In this document: positions 18,020 to 25,546 of the stretch, in pieces
Layout of the letters: every line of letters starts with the position of its first letter
How positions within the stretch are numbered: the first letter of the stretch is position 1
Source of the DNA: Ralstonia pickettii
Lineage (GTDB): Bacteria; Pseudomonadota; Gammaproteobacteria; Burkholderiales; Burkholderiaceae
DNA length: 64,000 nucleotides
Assembly: GCF_030582395.1 (NCBI RefSeq)
Contig: NZ_CP104382.1
Span: 434,001-498,000, forward strand
Direction of reading: 5' to 3'
The notes under the pieces: generated by a model
Databases searched by the model: none
What the model saw: the letters and a program-made list of their open reading frames with translations, nothing else
What the model was told of the DNA's origin: nothing
Made by a program: the position numbers and the translations under genes

Positions 18020-18574
18020 ATGACGATCGATTTGCGCCTTGCTCTGGCGATGCTGTTGCTGGCGTGCGCGGCGCACGCGGAAGACGACCTGCAAAACCGC
18101 GGTCACGATCCGTTCTTCCAGATTTCCTCCGGCGTCGCCAACTGCCCTGAGCCTGCCGGCCCGCGCATCAACGAAGCCGAATGGAAGCGCGACTCACACC
18201 ACCGCATCGAGCACGGCAACCATTGCTGGGTCGAAGGCCGGTGCCGCCTGCCCAACGCGTTCTCTTACGACGACGAAATTGCCGAGACGGCCAAGCGGCG
18301 TCTGCAATGGATGTCCATTCACGTGCCGGGATGGAAGCAGAACACCACGCTGTGGGTGACGATATGGCAGCGCTGGATACTCGTGCAGGGCTGCGTGGCG
18401 CCCGGTTACACGTTGGGGCCGTTCATGACCGCGCTGCGCGAGGTGCCCGATGTGGAACGCTTCATCGACGAGACGACGGCACACCCCGAGCGCGGTGTGC
18501 CGTATGCGTTGTTTCGCCGCAGCCCGGGGGTGCCGGGCAACGTCAAAACGCCTGCATTGCCGCTTAAACCGTAG
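18020..18574 (+). CDS. Exported hypothetical protein, 184 aa
   Basis: AAGGAGG lies directly before the ATG at 18020. A signal peptide (LRLALAMLLLACAAHA) ends near residue 18. The mature region contains four to five cysteines, including NCPEP, NHCWVEGRC and VQGC, which could form disulfides in the periplasm. The segment DEIAETAKRRLQWMS is loosely reminiscent of BON-type periplasmic domains, but I cannot assign a family. It follows the putative barrel protein by 74 bases on the same strand. Confidence 0.7.
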   Translation: MTIDLRLALAMLLLACAAHAEDDLQNRGHDPFFQISSGVANCPEPAGPRINEAEWKRDSHHRIEHGNHCWVEGRCRLPNAFSYDDEIAETAKRRLQWMSIHVPGWKQNTTLWVTIWQRWILVQGCVAPGYTLGPFMTALREVPDVERFIDETTAHPERGVPYALFRRSPGVPGNVKTPALPLKP

Positions 18575-18591
18575 GCGGATCGCCCCGCATT

Positions 18592-18954
18592 TTAGGCGAA
18601 CCACCCCAGCGCCAATGCCGCCGCCGCGGGCACCGTCTGCACGAAGAGAATCCGTTTGTTGACCGTGATGGCCCCCCAGATGCCGGCCACCGCCACGCAG
18701 ATCAACCCGAACAGCGCAAACGCAGCGTTGATGGCCGGGTCTGGCGCGACCAGCCCGATGACCAGCGCCGCCACCAGAAAACCGTTGTACAGGCCTTGGT
18801 TGGACGCCATCGCGGCGGTTTCGGCGGCTTTCTCCGGGGTGATGCGGAATACCTTGGGGCCGCGCGTTTTCCACAGCACCATCTCGAGTACGACGATGTA
18901 GACGTGGATCAGCAGCACGAGCAGATAGGCAAGCAGGGCAAGGGTTTTGATCAT
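18592..18954 (-). CDS. DUF1304 family small membrane protein, 120 aa
   Basis: Starting at MIKTLALLAYLLVLLIHVYIVVLEMVLW, the protein shows the DUF1304 hallmark of a first helix ending in E-M-x-W, then NQGLYNGFLVAALV and two further membrane helices. About four transmembrane segments are expected and the length is normal. Function in the family is unknown. It is convergent with the exported protein to its left (17-base gap). Confidence 0.88.
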   Translation of the reverse strand: MIKTLALLAYLLVLLIHVYIVVLEMVLWKTRGPKVFRITPEKAAETAAMASNQGLYNGFLVAALVIGLVAPDPAINAAFALFGLICVAVAGIWGAITVNKRILFVQTVPAAAALALGWFA

Positions 18955-19136
18955 GGCGGTCATCAAAAGTGAACGTGCCGTCATGATAGAGATTTTGTGC
19001 CGCGTGCCTGCACCCGGATGGTGGGGTATCAGCGCGGCATCGGTGCGCAATCCCCTTTGCCCGCGATGCGCCGGCTGCAAATTTCATCGGCCAGGACTAT
19101 GCTGTGCGCTTTCGTTCCAGGCAGAGGAGCCATCGC

Positions 19137-19847
19137 ATGACTGCATCGCAAGGATCCATGATCACGTTCAAACGCCCGGATGGGCAGGAACTCCAGGGCT
19201 ATCTGGTCAAGCCGGCCAAGGAAGAGGGCGCGCCCGGGGTGGTTGTCATCCAGGAGTGGTGGGGCTTGAACGACCAGATTCGCGGCGTGGCCGACCGCCT
19301 CGCGCGCGCGGGCTACGTGGCGCTGGTGCCCGATCTCTATCGCGGCACCATGACGGTGGAAGAGGAGGAAGCGCACCACCTGATGACCAATCTCAACTTT
19401 GGCGACGCTGCCACGCAGGATGTGCGCGGTGCGGTGCAATACCTCAAGCAGACCTGCGCCCGCGTGGGCGTGACGGGTTACTGCATGGGCGGTGCGCTGA
19501 CGCTCCTGACGCTGAGCAACGTGCCGGAGGCGGATGCCGGCGTGGTCTGGTACGGCTACCCTCCGCTGGAATACATCGACGCCTCGAAGATCAAGGTGCC
19601 GGTGCAGGGCCATTGGGGCACGCAGGACACCGCCTTCAAGATCGAGGGCGTCGATGCGCTGGAAAAGAAGCTCGTCGATGCCGGCGTCGATGTCGACTTC
19701 CATCGTTATCTCGCGCATCACGCATTCGCCAATGAAACGGCCGTGGGCGAGAACCGCATCGCCATCACGCAATACGACCCGGTGTGGGCCGAACATGCGT
19801 GGGACCGCGCGCTGACGTTCTTCGGCCGCACGCTCTGGCCGCGTTAA
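19137..19847 (+). CDS. Dienelactone hydrolase family protein, 236 aa
   Basis: Carboxymethylenebutenolidase-like fold. The ATG at 19137 follows AGAGGAG. Motifs include VVIQEWWGLNDQIRGVADRL, the nucleophile elbow GYCMGGAL with a catalytic cysteine as in true dienelactone hydrolases, a middle-strand QGHWGTQDTAF carrying the Asp, and RYLAHHAFAN with the His. It could act in chloroaromatic degradation, but no ring-cleavage genes are nearby, so a general hydrolase role is equally likely. Confidence 0.9.
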   Translation: MTASQGSMITFKRPDGQELQGYLVKPAKEEGAPGVVVIQEWWGLNDQIRGVADRLARAGYVALVPDLYRGTMTVEEEEAHHLMTNLNFGDAATQDVRGAVQYLKQTCARVGVTGYCMGGALTLLTLSNVPEADAGVVWYGYPPLEYIDASKIKVPVQGHWGTQDTAFKIEGVDALEKKLVDAGVDVDFHRYLAHHAFANETAVGENRIAITQYDPVWAEHAWDRALTFFGRTLWPR

Positions 19848-19937
19848 GGGTAAGCGCACACAGGACGGCGGGTTTGGCGGTACGGCGCGCTCACGAAATG
19901 CTGCAATTTCGCATGTGGGCTGCGCTGTTGCCGCCGC

Positions 19938-20028
19938 TATAATTCACGGCGCTGCCGCACCAACGGCAGCTGGGTTTAGCAGCCTATTCTTACCGTATGG
20001 CCGGACGGCCGCCTCGTGCGGCTTTTTT
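19938..20028 (+). ncRNA. Candidate short structured RNA with its own promoter box and terminator
   Basis: TATAAT at 19938-19943 predicts a start near 19950, exactly where a perfect hairpin begins (GCTGCCG at 19951-19957, CGGCAGC at 19964-19970). A terminator follows: GCCGC (20008-20012), CTCGT loop, GCGGC (20018-20022), then TTTTTT to 20028. The product would be about 78 nt. It contains TTAGCAG (19976-19982), complementary to CTGCTAA at 20107-20113 farther downstream. No -35 box is obvious. Confidence 0.5.
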
Positions 20029-20170
20029 ACGTCCGTGCTCGCGCACGCTTGTACCACGGCGGGCCGGGCAGGGGACCTTCGGGTCGCCGGCGTCCTACGG
20101 GCCGGTCTGCTAACCCTGTCGTCGGGCCCGCCACCCTCGTTTAGCAGCGATTAGTCGGGCCTTTTGCTAT
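20029..20170 (+). ncRNA. Structured leader, resembling phage C4-type antisense RNA architecture
   Basis: The stretch contains a UUCG-capped hairpin (GACC-TTCG-GGTC at 20074-20085), a further GC stem near 20087-20105, and CTGCTAA (20107-20113), which can pair with TTAGCAG at 19976-19982 or at 20141-20147, but not both. A terminator-like hairpin (GGCCCG at 20125-20130, CGGGCC at 20156-20161, then TTTT) encloses the second copy. Alternative pairing before a ribosome binding site is the logic of C4 antisense RNA in P1/P4-type phages. The family assignment is tentative. Confidence 0.4.
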
Positions 20171-20273
20171 CCGTAGGAGGCTCCATGACTGTTGTGTTCG
20201 GCGGGCGTCGCCCCGCGTCTTTTCCCTCTCCACCTTGGCTGTGCCCCGTTCCGTTGCGAACCGGAGGCCGCCA

Positions 20274-20546
20274 ATGACACTCACCAAACGCCGTATCTAC
20301 CTTGACGGTGCGCTGGAAGCGCGCGCCTTCCTCTGCCGAACGCAGGCCTATGTGCGCGAGTTCGGGCAGCATCGGCCGCGCCTGCTACGGCAGCAACTGA
20401 TGCAGTACACCGGCAGCGCATATCCCCCCGCATTTGCGCGCGGGTTTGTCGACATGATCGGGGCATACCTGTCACTGGCACTCGAGCGCAGCGATATCGA
20501 CCCAGCCACGTGGGAACTGATGGCCGAGGTCGAACGGTTGCGTTAG
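20274..20546 (+). CDS. Orphan small protein behind the structured leader, 90 aa
   Basis: The ATG at 20274 follows CCGGAGG. The protein is helical and Arg/Leu-rich (RRIYLDGALEARAFLCRTQ, GQHRPRLLRQQLMQYTG, FVDMIGAYLSLALERSDI) without membrane or catalytic motifs. I do not recognise it. Its position after a C4-like control region raises the possibility of a phage-derived gene, but no other phage genes lie nearby. It is convergent with the FAD oxidase gene. Confidence 0.6.
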   Translation: MTLTKRRIYLDGALEARAFLCRTQAYVREFGQHRPRLLRQQLMQYTGSAYPPAFARGFVDMIGAYLSLALERSDIDPATWELMAEVERLR

Positions 20547-20569
20547 ATGCCCTGCGGCGGCGCGGGCAA

Positions 20570-22192
20570 TCAGCCGCCCAGAATGCGCAGCGCCGCGCGA
20601 TCCCCCCACCACGCGGCTTCTTCAAAGACGGAATAGCCGGACAGGTCCGCATGCGCGTAGTGGACCGGCCCGGCGCTTTCACGCAGGCGCGCAATGCCCG
20701 GTCGAGAGAGGAACCCGGGTGTGGGAATCGCCATCGCATGGCCGCGTAGCGTCAGGTCGGCCCGGCGGATCTGCGTGCGCAGGCGGATGCCGTACACCGT
20801 ATCGAGATCGGCCAGCGCGCGATCGAGCAGTGCTTGCGGCGATGCCTTCAGCAGCCATTCACGCGCCGCCTTGGGTGTCATGTCCGACAGCGCCACGTAG
20901 GCGGTGAACACGCTCTGCGCGGGTGGCCCGACACGAATGTCCTGATGATTGGCCACCACATAACCCAACCCCGTGCCGCGATACACCACGTTGTCCCACG
21001 CCAGCGGCGTGTCGTCGTGTTCGGGCGGAAAGCCGTCGATGAGCAGGTTGGCGAGCAGCCACGGTGCGGTTTCGGGCAACTCGGCGGCGGGCACGTCAAA
21101 GCCGTCGACGATGTGTTTGGCAACGTGCAGCGGCATCGCGCTGACCACGTGATCGGCCAGCAGCCGAACGACGCGGCCATCCGCTTGCAGCACATCGGCG
21201 AAGACGCGTGCGCCGGCCTCGTTCGTCGTGCCGATGCGCGCGGCGCTGCCCGGTAGCAAACGGCCCGGTTCGTTCAATCCGGCGGCTTCGAACAGCCGCT
21301 TGGCCATCCAGTCCAGCCCTTCGGCCCAGGTGAGCACGGTGCCTTGTTCCGCATTGCTCGCCATGCCGCCGCGGCTGGCGAAATAGGCGATGCCGGCCCA
21401 GGCGGAAACATGATCCGCCGTGGCGCCGTAATCGTCGCGGCAGCAGTAATCGGCATACCAGTGCAGCGTGGCGGCGCGGTAGCCCTCGCGGTGCAGCCAG
21501 TCGCGGAAGGTGAGTGCATCGAGCGCGCGCCACGCTGGGTCTGCGGACGAGAGCGCCGTCGGCACGGCAAAGACGCGGCGGCCGTCGGCACCGGTGGTCT
21601 GGCGCAGCCGGTCGATGTGGGCGAAGAACCTGGTGTGCTCCGAGCGTTCCGCCTCGGAAATGCCCTCGTGCGGCACGAAGCCGTCTTGCCAGCGATTTCC
21701 GAGCCACAGGCGTTCATCGGGCGCGTGAACGAGCACGCGTTCGTCGTACGTCGGGCGCAGGGCAAACGGGTCGCGCTCGATGACGCCAAAGTCGGCCAAC
21801 ATCTCTCGCACGTGCGTCGATTCCATCGACGGCAGTGGCAGGTAATGCGCACCGGTCGGGAAGCGCTGCGTACCGAAGGCGCCGCCAGCCGCATTGCCAT
21901 AGCGCTCTGGGCCTTCTACGACCACCGCGTCGCGCCGGCCGCTTTTTGCCAGTCGCCACGCACAGCTCAACCCGCCGATGCCGCTGCCGCAAATGGCAAC
22001 GCGCACGCGCCGCGTTTCCGATGGTCGCGGCAGCGCGCGCAGGTCGCGCAGCCGATGGCCCGCAGCCTGGCCGGGCATGCGCACGTTGGGCGTGATTTCG
22101 GTAAAGGCGCGAAAGCCTGCCCACGAAGCGGCACCCGCCGCAGCCACACCGGCCGCGGCTGCACCCACCAGAAAGCTGCGTCTGCTGTTCAT
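20570..22192 (-). CDS. Tat-exported FAD-dependent oxidoreductase (amine-oxidase-like), 540 aa
   Basis: The N-terminus MNSRRSFLVGAAAAGVAAAG is a twin-arginine signal, so the folded flavoprotein should reach the periplasm. The dinucleotide-binding motif VAICGSGIGGLSCAWRLAKSG lies at about residues 65-85, followed by the family's GGAFGTQRFPTGAHYLP segment and a C-terminal FAD-contact block. It lies 13 bases after the spermidine synthase gene, so they form one operon. Neighbouring polyamine genes suggest an amine or polyamine substrate. That substrate is inference; flavin binding is seen in the sequence. Confidence 0.85.
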   Translation of the reverse strand: MNSRRSFLVGAAAAGVAAAGAASWAGFRAFTEITPNVRMPGQAAGHRLRDLRALPRPSETRRVRVAICGSGIGGLSCAWRLAKSGRRDAVVVEGPERYGNAAGGAFGTQRFPTGAHYLPLPSMESTHVREMLADFGVIERDPFALRPTYDERVLVHAPDERLWLGNRWQDGFVPHEGISEAERSEHTRFFAHIDRLRQTTGADGRRVFAVPTALSSADPAWRALDALTFRDWLHREGYRAATLHWYADYCCRDDYGATADHVSAWAGIAYFASRGGMASNAEQGTVLTWAEGLDWMAKRLFEAAGLNEPGRLLPGSAARIGTTNEAGARVFADVLQADGRVVRLLADHVVSAMPLHVAKHIVDGFDVPAAELPETAPWLLANLLIDGFPPEHDDTPLAWDNVVYRGTGLGYVVANHQDIRVGPPAQSVFTAYVALSDMTPKAAREWLLKASPQALLDRALADLDTVYGIRLRTQIRRADLTLRGHAMAIPTPGFLSRPGIARLRESAGPVHYAHADLSGYSVFEEAAWWGDRAALRILGG

Positions 22193-22205
22193 GATGTGCC
22201 GGCCA

Positions 22206-23783
22206 TCAGCGCAGCACGCCGTGCCAGTCTTCTTCGAAATACCGCACCAGCGATTGGTTGTTCAGCCGGTTCGGTTCCACCTGCGGGCGCGGCATGTCGG
22301 GCGCGAAGCTGAACATCTGGTGCGTTGTGTCGGCGTCCAGGAAGCGCGTTGACACGCGATACGACGTGGGTGGCTGGAAATCCGCGCGGCCCGGTGCGGC
22401 CAGGATGAAGCCCCATTCGCCAAAGGATGGCACCAGCGCGTGGTACGGCCACGTGCGGTAACCGGCTTCCTTCAGCGTCGCATCCACGCACCAGTACGAA
22501 CGCGGCGCGAAATAAGGCGACGTGGCTTGAATGACAACCAGGCCCGTATCCGCCACATGGCGCGACAGCAGCCGGTAGAACGGCACCGAATACAGCTTGC
22601 CGATGCTGAAGTTGGACGGGTCCGGAAAATCGACGATGGCCACGTCGAACATGTCGGTGGCGGTTTGCATCCATTGCGCTGCATCGGCATTGACCACCGT
22701 CACGCGCGGGTCGCTGAACGCATGCTGGTTGAGCGCGACCAGTGCCTCGGCGTGCGAGAACAGGCTCGTCATGCGCGGGTCCAGGTCGACCAGCGTGACG
22801 TGCTCGATTTGCGGGTATTTCAGGATCTGCCGCAGTGCGAGGCCGTCGCCGCCGCCCAGCACCAGCACGCGCCGCGCACCACGCACGGATTCCAGTGCAG
22901 GCAGCACCAGCGCCTCGTGATAGCGATATTCGTCGCGCGAGGAAAACTGCAGATTGCCATTGATATACAGGCGCAGGTCGTCTTTCCAGCGCGTCACCAC
23001 CAGCCGCTGATACGGCGAGGAAATCGCATGGATGATCTCGTCGCCAAAGAGCGCGCGTTCCGACCAATGCGTAAGCTTGTCCGATGCGCCAAAGCCCGCC
23101 AGCAATGCCGCTGCCACTGCGCCTGCGCGCCACGCCATCGCCGTACGCATGCGGGCCGTGAGCGCCAGCTCGGCGCGGAAGTGCCACAGCGTCCAGACCG
23201 CAATCGCCGTATTGAACAGGCCGAACAGGAAACCGGTGCGCACCAGCCCGAGGCGCGGCGCCAGCACCAGCGGAAACAGCAGCGACACCGCCAGCGCACC
23301 CAGGTAATCGAACGTCAGCACGCGGCTGACGAGATCGGAGAACTTGGCTTGCCGCCGATGCAGCATGCGCATCACCAGCGGTATCTCCATGCCCACCAGC
23401 ACGCCGATCACCGTGACCAGCGCGTACAGCACCAAGCGGAACGGCGCCGATTCCAGCGCAAACAACGCAAACAGCGCCGCAGCGGATACGCCGCCAAACA
23501 GCCCGACCAACAATTCCAGATCGACAAAGCGGGCGAGCAGCGCGTCGTCCGCCACGTAGCGCGAGAGCCATGAGCCGATGCCCATGGCAAACAGATAGGC
23601 GCCGATGATGGAAGAGAACTGCAGGATGGAATCGCCCAGCAGGTACGAAGCCAATGCCCCGGCAATCAATTCGTACGCGAGCCCGCACGAGGCAACCACG
23701 AAGACGGCGAGGACCAGCAGGGCATTGCTGCGGCCGGCAGGCTGCGTGGGTTCGTATGTGGCGTCAGGCTGCGGCGTCGACAT
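22206..23783 (-). CDS. Membrane-anchored spermidine synthase-like protein, 525 aa
   Basis: Residues about 20-235 hold six to eight membrane helices; residues about 240-525 form an aminopropyltransferase domain. That domain has DEYRYHEALVLPAL (284-297), GGGDG (310-314) for the decarboxylated S-adenosylmethionine site, LVDLDPR, and DFPDPSN at the place of the catalytic Asp. Soluble SpeE lacks the membrane half, so this enzyme would make spermidine or another polyamine at the membrane. It is the first gene of the leftward pair. The partner decarboxylase lies in the divergent operon at 27174-27599. Confidence 0.88.
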   Translation of the reverse strand: MSTPQPDATYEPTQPAGRSNALLVLAVFVVASCGLAYELIAGALASYLLGDSILQFSSIIGAYLFAMGIGSWLSRYVADDALLARFVDLELLVGLFGGVSAAALFALFALESAPFRLVLYALVTVIGVLVGMEIPLVMRMLHRRQAKFSDLVSRVLTFDYLGALAVSLLFPLVLAPRLGLVRTGFLFGLFNTAIAVWTLWHFRAELALTARMRTAMAWRAGAVAAALLAGFGASDKLTHWSERALFGDEIIHAISSPYQRLVVTRWKDDLRLYINGNLQFSSRDEYRYHEALVLPALESVRGARRVLVLGGGDGLALRQILKYPQIEHVTLVDLDPRMTSLFSHAEALVALNQHAFSDPRVTVVNADAAQWMQTATDMFDVAIVDFPDPSNFSIGKLYSVPFYRLLSRHVADTGLVVIQATSPYFAPRSYWCVDATLKEAGYRTWPYHALVPSFGEWGFILAAPGRADFQPPTSYRVSTRFLDADTTHQMFSFAPDMPRPQVEPNRLNNQSLVRYFEEDWHGVLR

Positions 23784-23960
23784 GCTGCGAAGGTGGAAAA
23801 TGAAGGGGCGTTAACAAACGGCGGATGCCGAGGCGAGCGCGATTGTGCCGCCTTTTTTCCCAGCCTGCGAGTCGGCTGCTGCATGGCTGCATCGGGGGGT
23901 ACGCAAGCGGCGAATCAGCCGCTATAGTGGCGCCACCTATGTACTGCACGGCCCCTTCCC
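23784..23960. promoter_or_regulatory. Divergent promoter region of the polyamine locus
   Basis: This 177-bp gap separates the leftward synthase/oxidase operon from the rightward DUF350-to-decarboxylase operon, so both are probably controlled from here. CTATAGTG near 23920 is a possible -10 box for the rightward operon, but no good -35 or clear operator palindrome was seen. Confidence 0.4.
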
Positions 23961-24359
23961 ATGCCTGACATGACCGCTTCCGTGATCGCCTATGCCTCGC
24001 ACCTGCTGGCGGGCGCCGTGGTGTTTTCCGGTTTCTTCTTCGTCTACCTGCGCCTGACGCCGTATGACGAGTTCAAGCTGATCCGCGAAGGCAATATCGC
24101 GGCGGCGCTGTCGCTGGCCGGGGCGCTGCTAGGGTTCGTGCTGACCATCGCGTCGAGCATCACGCATGCCGATGGCCTGGTGCCGTTCCTGTTCTGGGCG
24201 GTGATGGCGTCGGTGGTGCAACTGATCGTCTTCCTGGTGCTCACGCGGCTGATGCCGGATTACCGCCTGCAGATCGAGCACAACAACATCGCCGCCGGTA
24301 TGCTGTTTGGCGTGAGCGCGCTGGCCGTTGGCGTGATCAACGCGGCGTGCCTGTCCTGA
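23961..24359 (+). CDS. DUF350 family four-helix membrane protein, 132 aa
   Basis: Four transmembrane helices are evident. The DUF350 signature YLRLTPYDEFKLIREGN lies at residues 29-45, between helices 1 and 2, and the EHNNIAAGMLFG segment precedes helix 4. An internal Met at codon 4 (23970) is an alternative start. DUF350 proteins recur next to DUF4178, SPFH and polyamine genes and near PspA-type membrane-stress genes; their molecular role is not established. Here it heads the rightward operon, with 49 bases to the SPFH gene. Confidence 0.9.
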   Translation: MPDMTASVIAYASHLLAGAVVFSGFFFVYLRLTPYDEFKLIREGNIAAALSLAGALLGFVLTIASSITHADGLVPFLFWAVMASVVQLIVFLVLTRLMPDYRLQIEHNNIAAGMLFGVSALAVGVINAACLS

Positions 24360-24408
24360 CCTTGTCCTGATTGTTCCTGCCCCGCGAATCATCGCGAAGG
24401 AGTTTGCT

Positions 24409-25458
24409 GTGAGCCTGTCCAGTTTCATCAAGAAGCAGTTCATCGACATCCTGCAATGGACGGAGAGCGAGGACGGCGTGCTCGCCTGGCGCTATCCGAT
24501 GCAGGACATGGAAATCCAGAACGGCGGCACCCTGGTCGTGCGCGACTCGCAGATGGCGATGTTCGTCAACGAAGGCCAGATCGCCGACGTGTTCAGCGCC
24601 GGTACCTTCAAGCTGACCACGCAGACGCTGCCCGTTCTCACGTACCTGAAGAACTGGGACAAGCTGTTCGAGTCCCCCTTCAAGTCCGACGTCTACTACT
24701 TCAGCACGCGCCAGCAGCTCGGCCGCCGCTGGGGCACGCCGCAGCCCGTGACGGTGCGCGACAAGGATTTCGGCATGATCCGCCTGCGCGCGTTTGGCGT
24801 GTACGCCTACCACGTGGCCGACCCGAAGCTGTTCTACCAGCAGGTGAGCGGCACGCGCGACATCTACACCGTGGATGACGTCGAGGCGCAGCTGGGCCCC
24901 GTCATCATGGGCGCGATGGCGACCGCGTTTGGCGAATCCGGCGTGCCGTTCCTGGACCTGGCCGCCAACCAGATGCTGATGTCGAACAAGGTGCGCGAGG
25001 CGCTGCTGCCGCAGTTCACGCAGTACGGTCTGGCGCTCGACAGCTTCCAGGTGTCCAGCGTCACGCTGCCGGACGAACTGCAGGCCGCACTGGATCGCCG
25101 CATCAGCATGGACATGACCGGCGACATGCAGCGCTTCACGCAATATCAGACGGCCGAATCGCTGCCGCTGGCGGCACGCAACGAAGGCGGCATCGCCGGT
25201 ACGGGTGCGGGTTTGGCGGCAGGGCTGGCAATGGGCCAGGCGATGGCCGACAGCCTGCGTACCGCTGTGCAGGGCAACCCTGGCGGTGCGGCAGCTCCTG
25301 CAGCGCAATCTGCCGCCGCCGTCCCAGCTGCTCCGGCAGCGGACGACCCCTCGGCACGCCTGGCCAAGCTCAAGGAACTGCTCGACAAGGGCCTCATCAC
25401 GCAAGCGGACTTTGATGCCGGCAAGGCTGCCGTGCTGAAGGCGCTGACCGGAGGCTGA
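24409..25458 (+). CDS. SPFH-domain protein with C-terminal SHOCT (YdjI/virion-core-like), 349 aa
   Basis: The GTG at 24409 follows GAAGGAG. The start MSLSSFIKKQFIDILQW and the body with VVRDSQMAMFVNEGQ and RLRAFGVYAYHVADP mark the SPFH group often annotated virion core protein. An Ala/Gly/Pro-rich linker leads to a short SHOCT helix-turn-helix (RLAKLKELLDKGLITQADFDAGKAAVL) at about residues 318-345. There is no transmembrane helix, so it is probably a peripheral membrane scaffold. A terminator-like hairpin follows it inside the operon. Confidence 0.88.
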   Translation: MSLSSFIKKQFIDILQWTESEDGVLAWRYPMQDMEIQNGGTLVVRDSQMAMFVNEGQIADVFSAGTFKLTTQTLPVLTYLKNWDKLFESPFKSDVYYFSTRQQLGRRWGTPQPVTVRDKDFGMIRLRAFGVYAYHVADPKLFYQQVSGTRDIYTVDDVEAQLGPVIMGAMATAFGESGVPFLDLAANQMLMSNKVREALLPQFTQYGLALDSFQVSSVTLPDELQAALDRRISMDMTGDMQRFTQYQTAESLPLAARNEGGIAGTGAGLAAGLAMGQAMADSLRTAVQGNPGGAAAPAAQSAAAVPAAPAADDPSARLAKLKELLDKGLITQADFDAGKAAVLKALTGG

Positions 25459-25483
25459 CCCTCGGCCCCGCTGATCGGATGAC

Positions 25484-25511
25484 CGGGCGGCACCGCAAGC
25501 CGCCCGTTTTT
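25484..25511 (+). terminator. Intra-operon rho-independent terminator
   Basis: CGGGCGG (25484-25490), a nine-base loop, and CCGCCCG (25500-25506), followed by TTTTT, form a strong terminator between the SPFH and DUF4178 genes. Because the same operon appears to continue, it probably reduces rather than abolishes expression of the downstream three genes, or marks a second promoter nearby. Confidence 0.75.
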
Positions 25512-25546
25512 CTGCGCCATTTTTCGCGCAATCGAACGACCTGACC

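Noticed and set aside
19915-20154. Plus-strand 79-codon frame over the structured leader
   Set aside because: It resembles the spurious small proteins often predicted over C4-type RNA regions; the hairpins and terminator explain the sequence better.
22440-23573. Plus-strand open frame of 377 codons
   Set aside because: It is antisense to the spermidine synthase gene; no ribosome binding site or domain.
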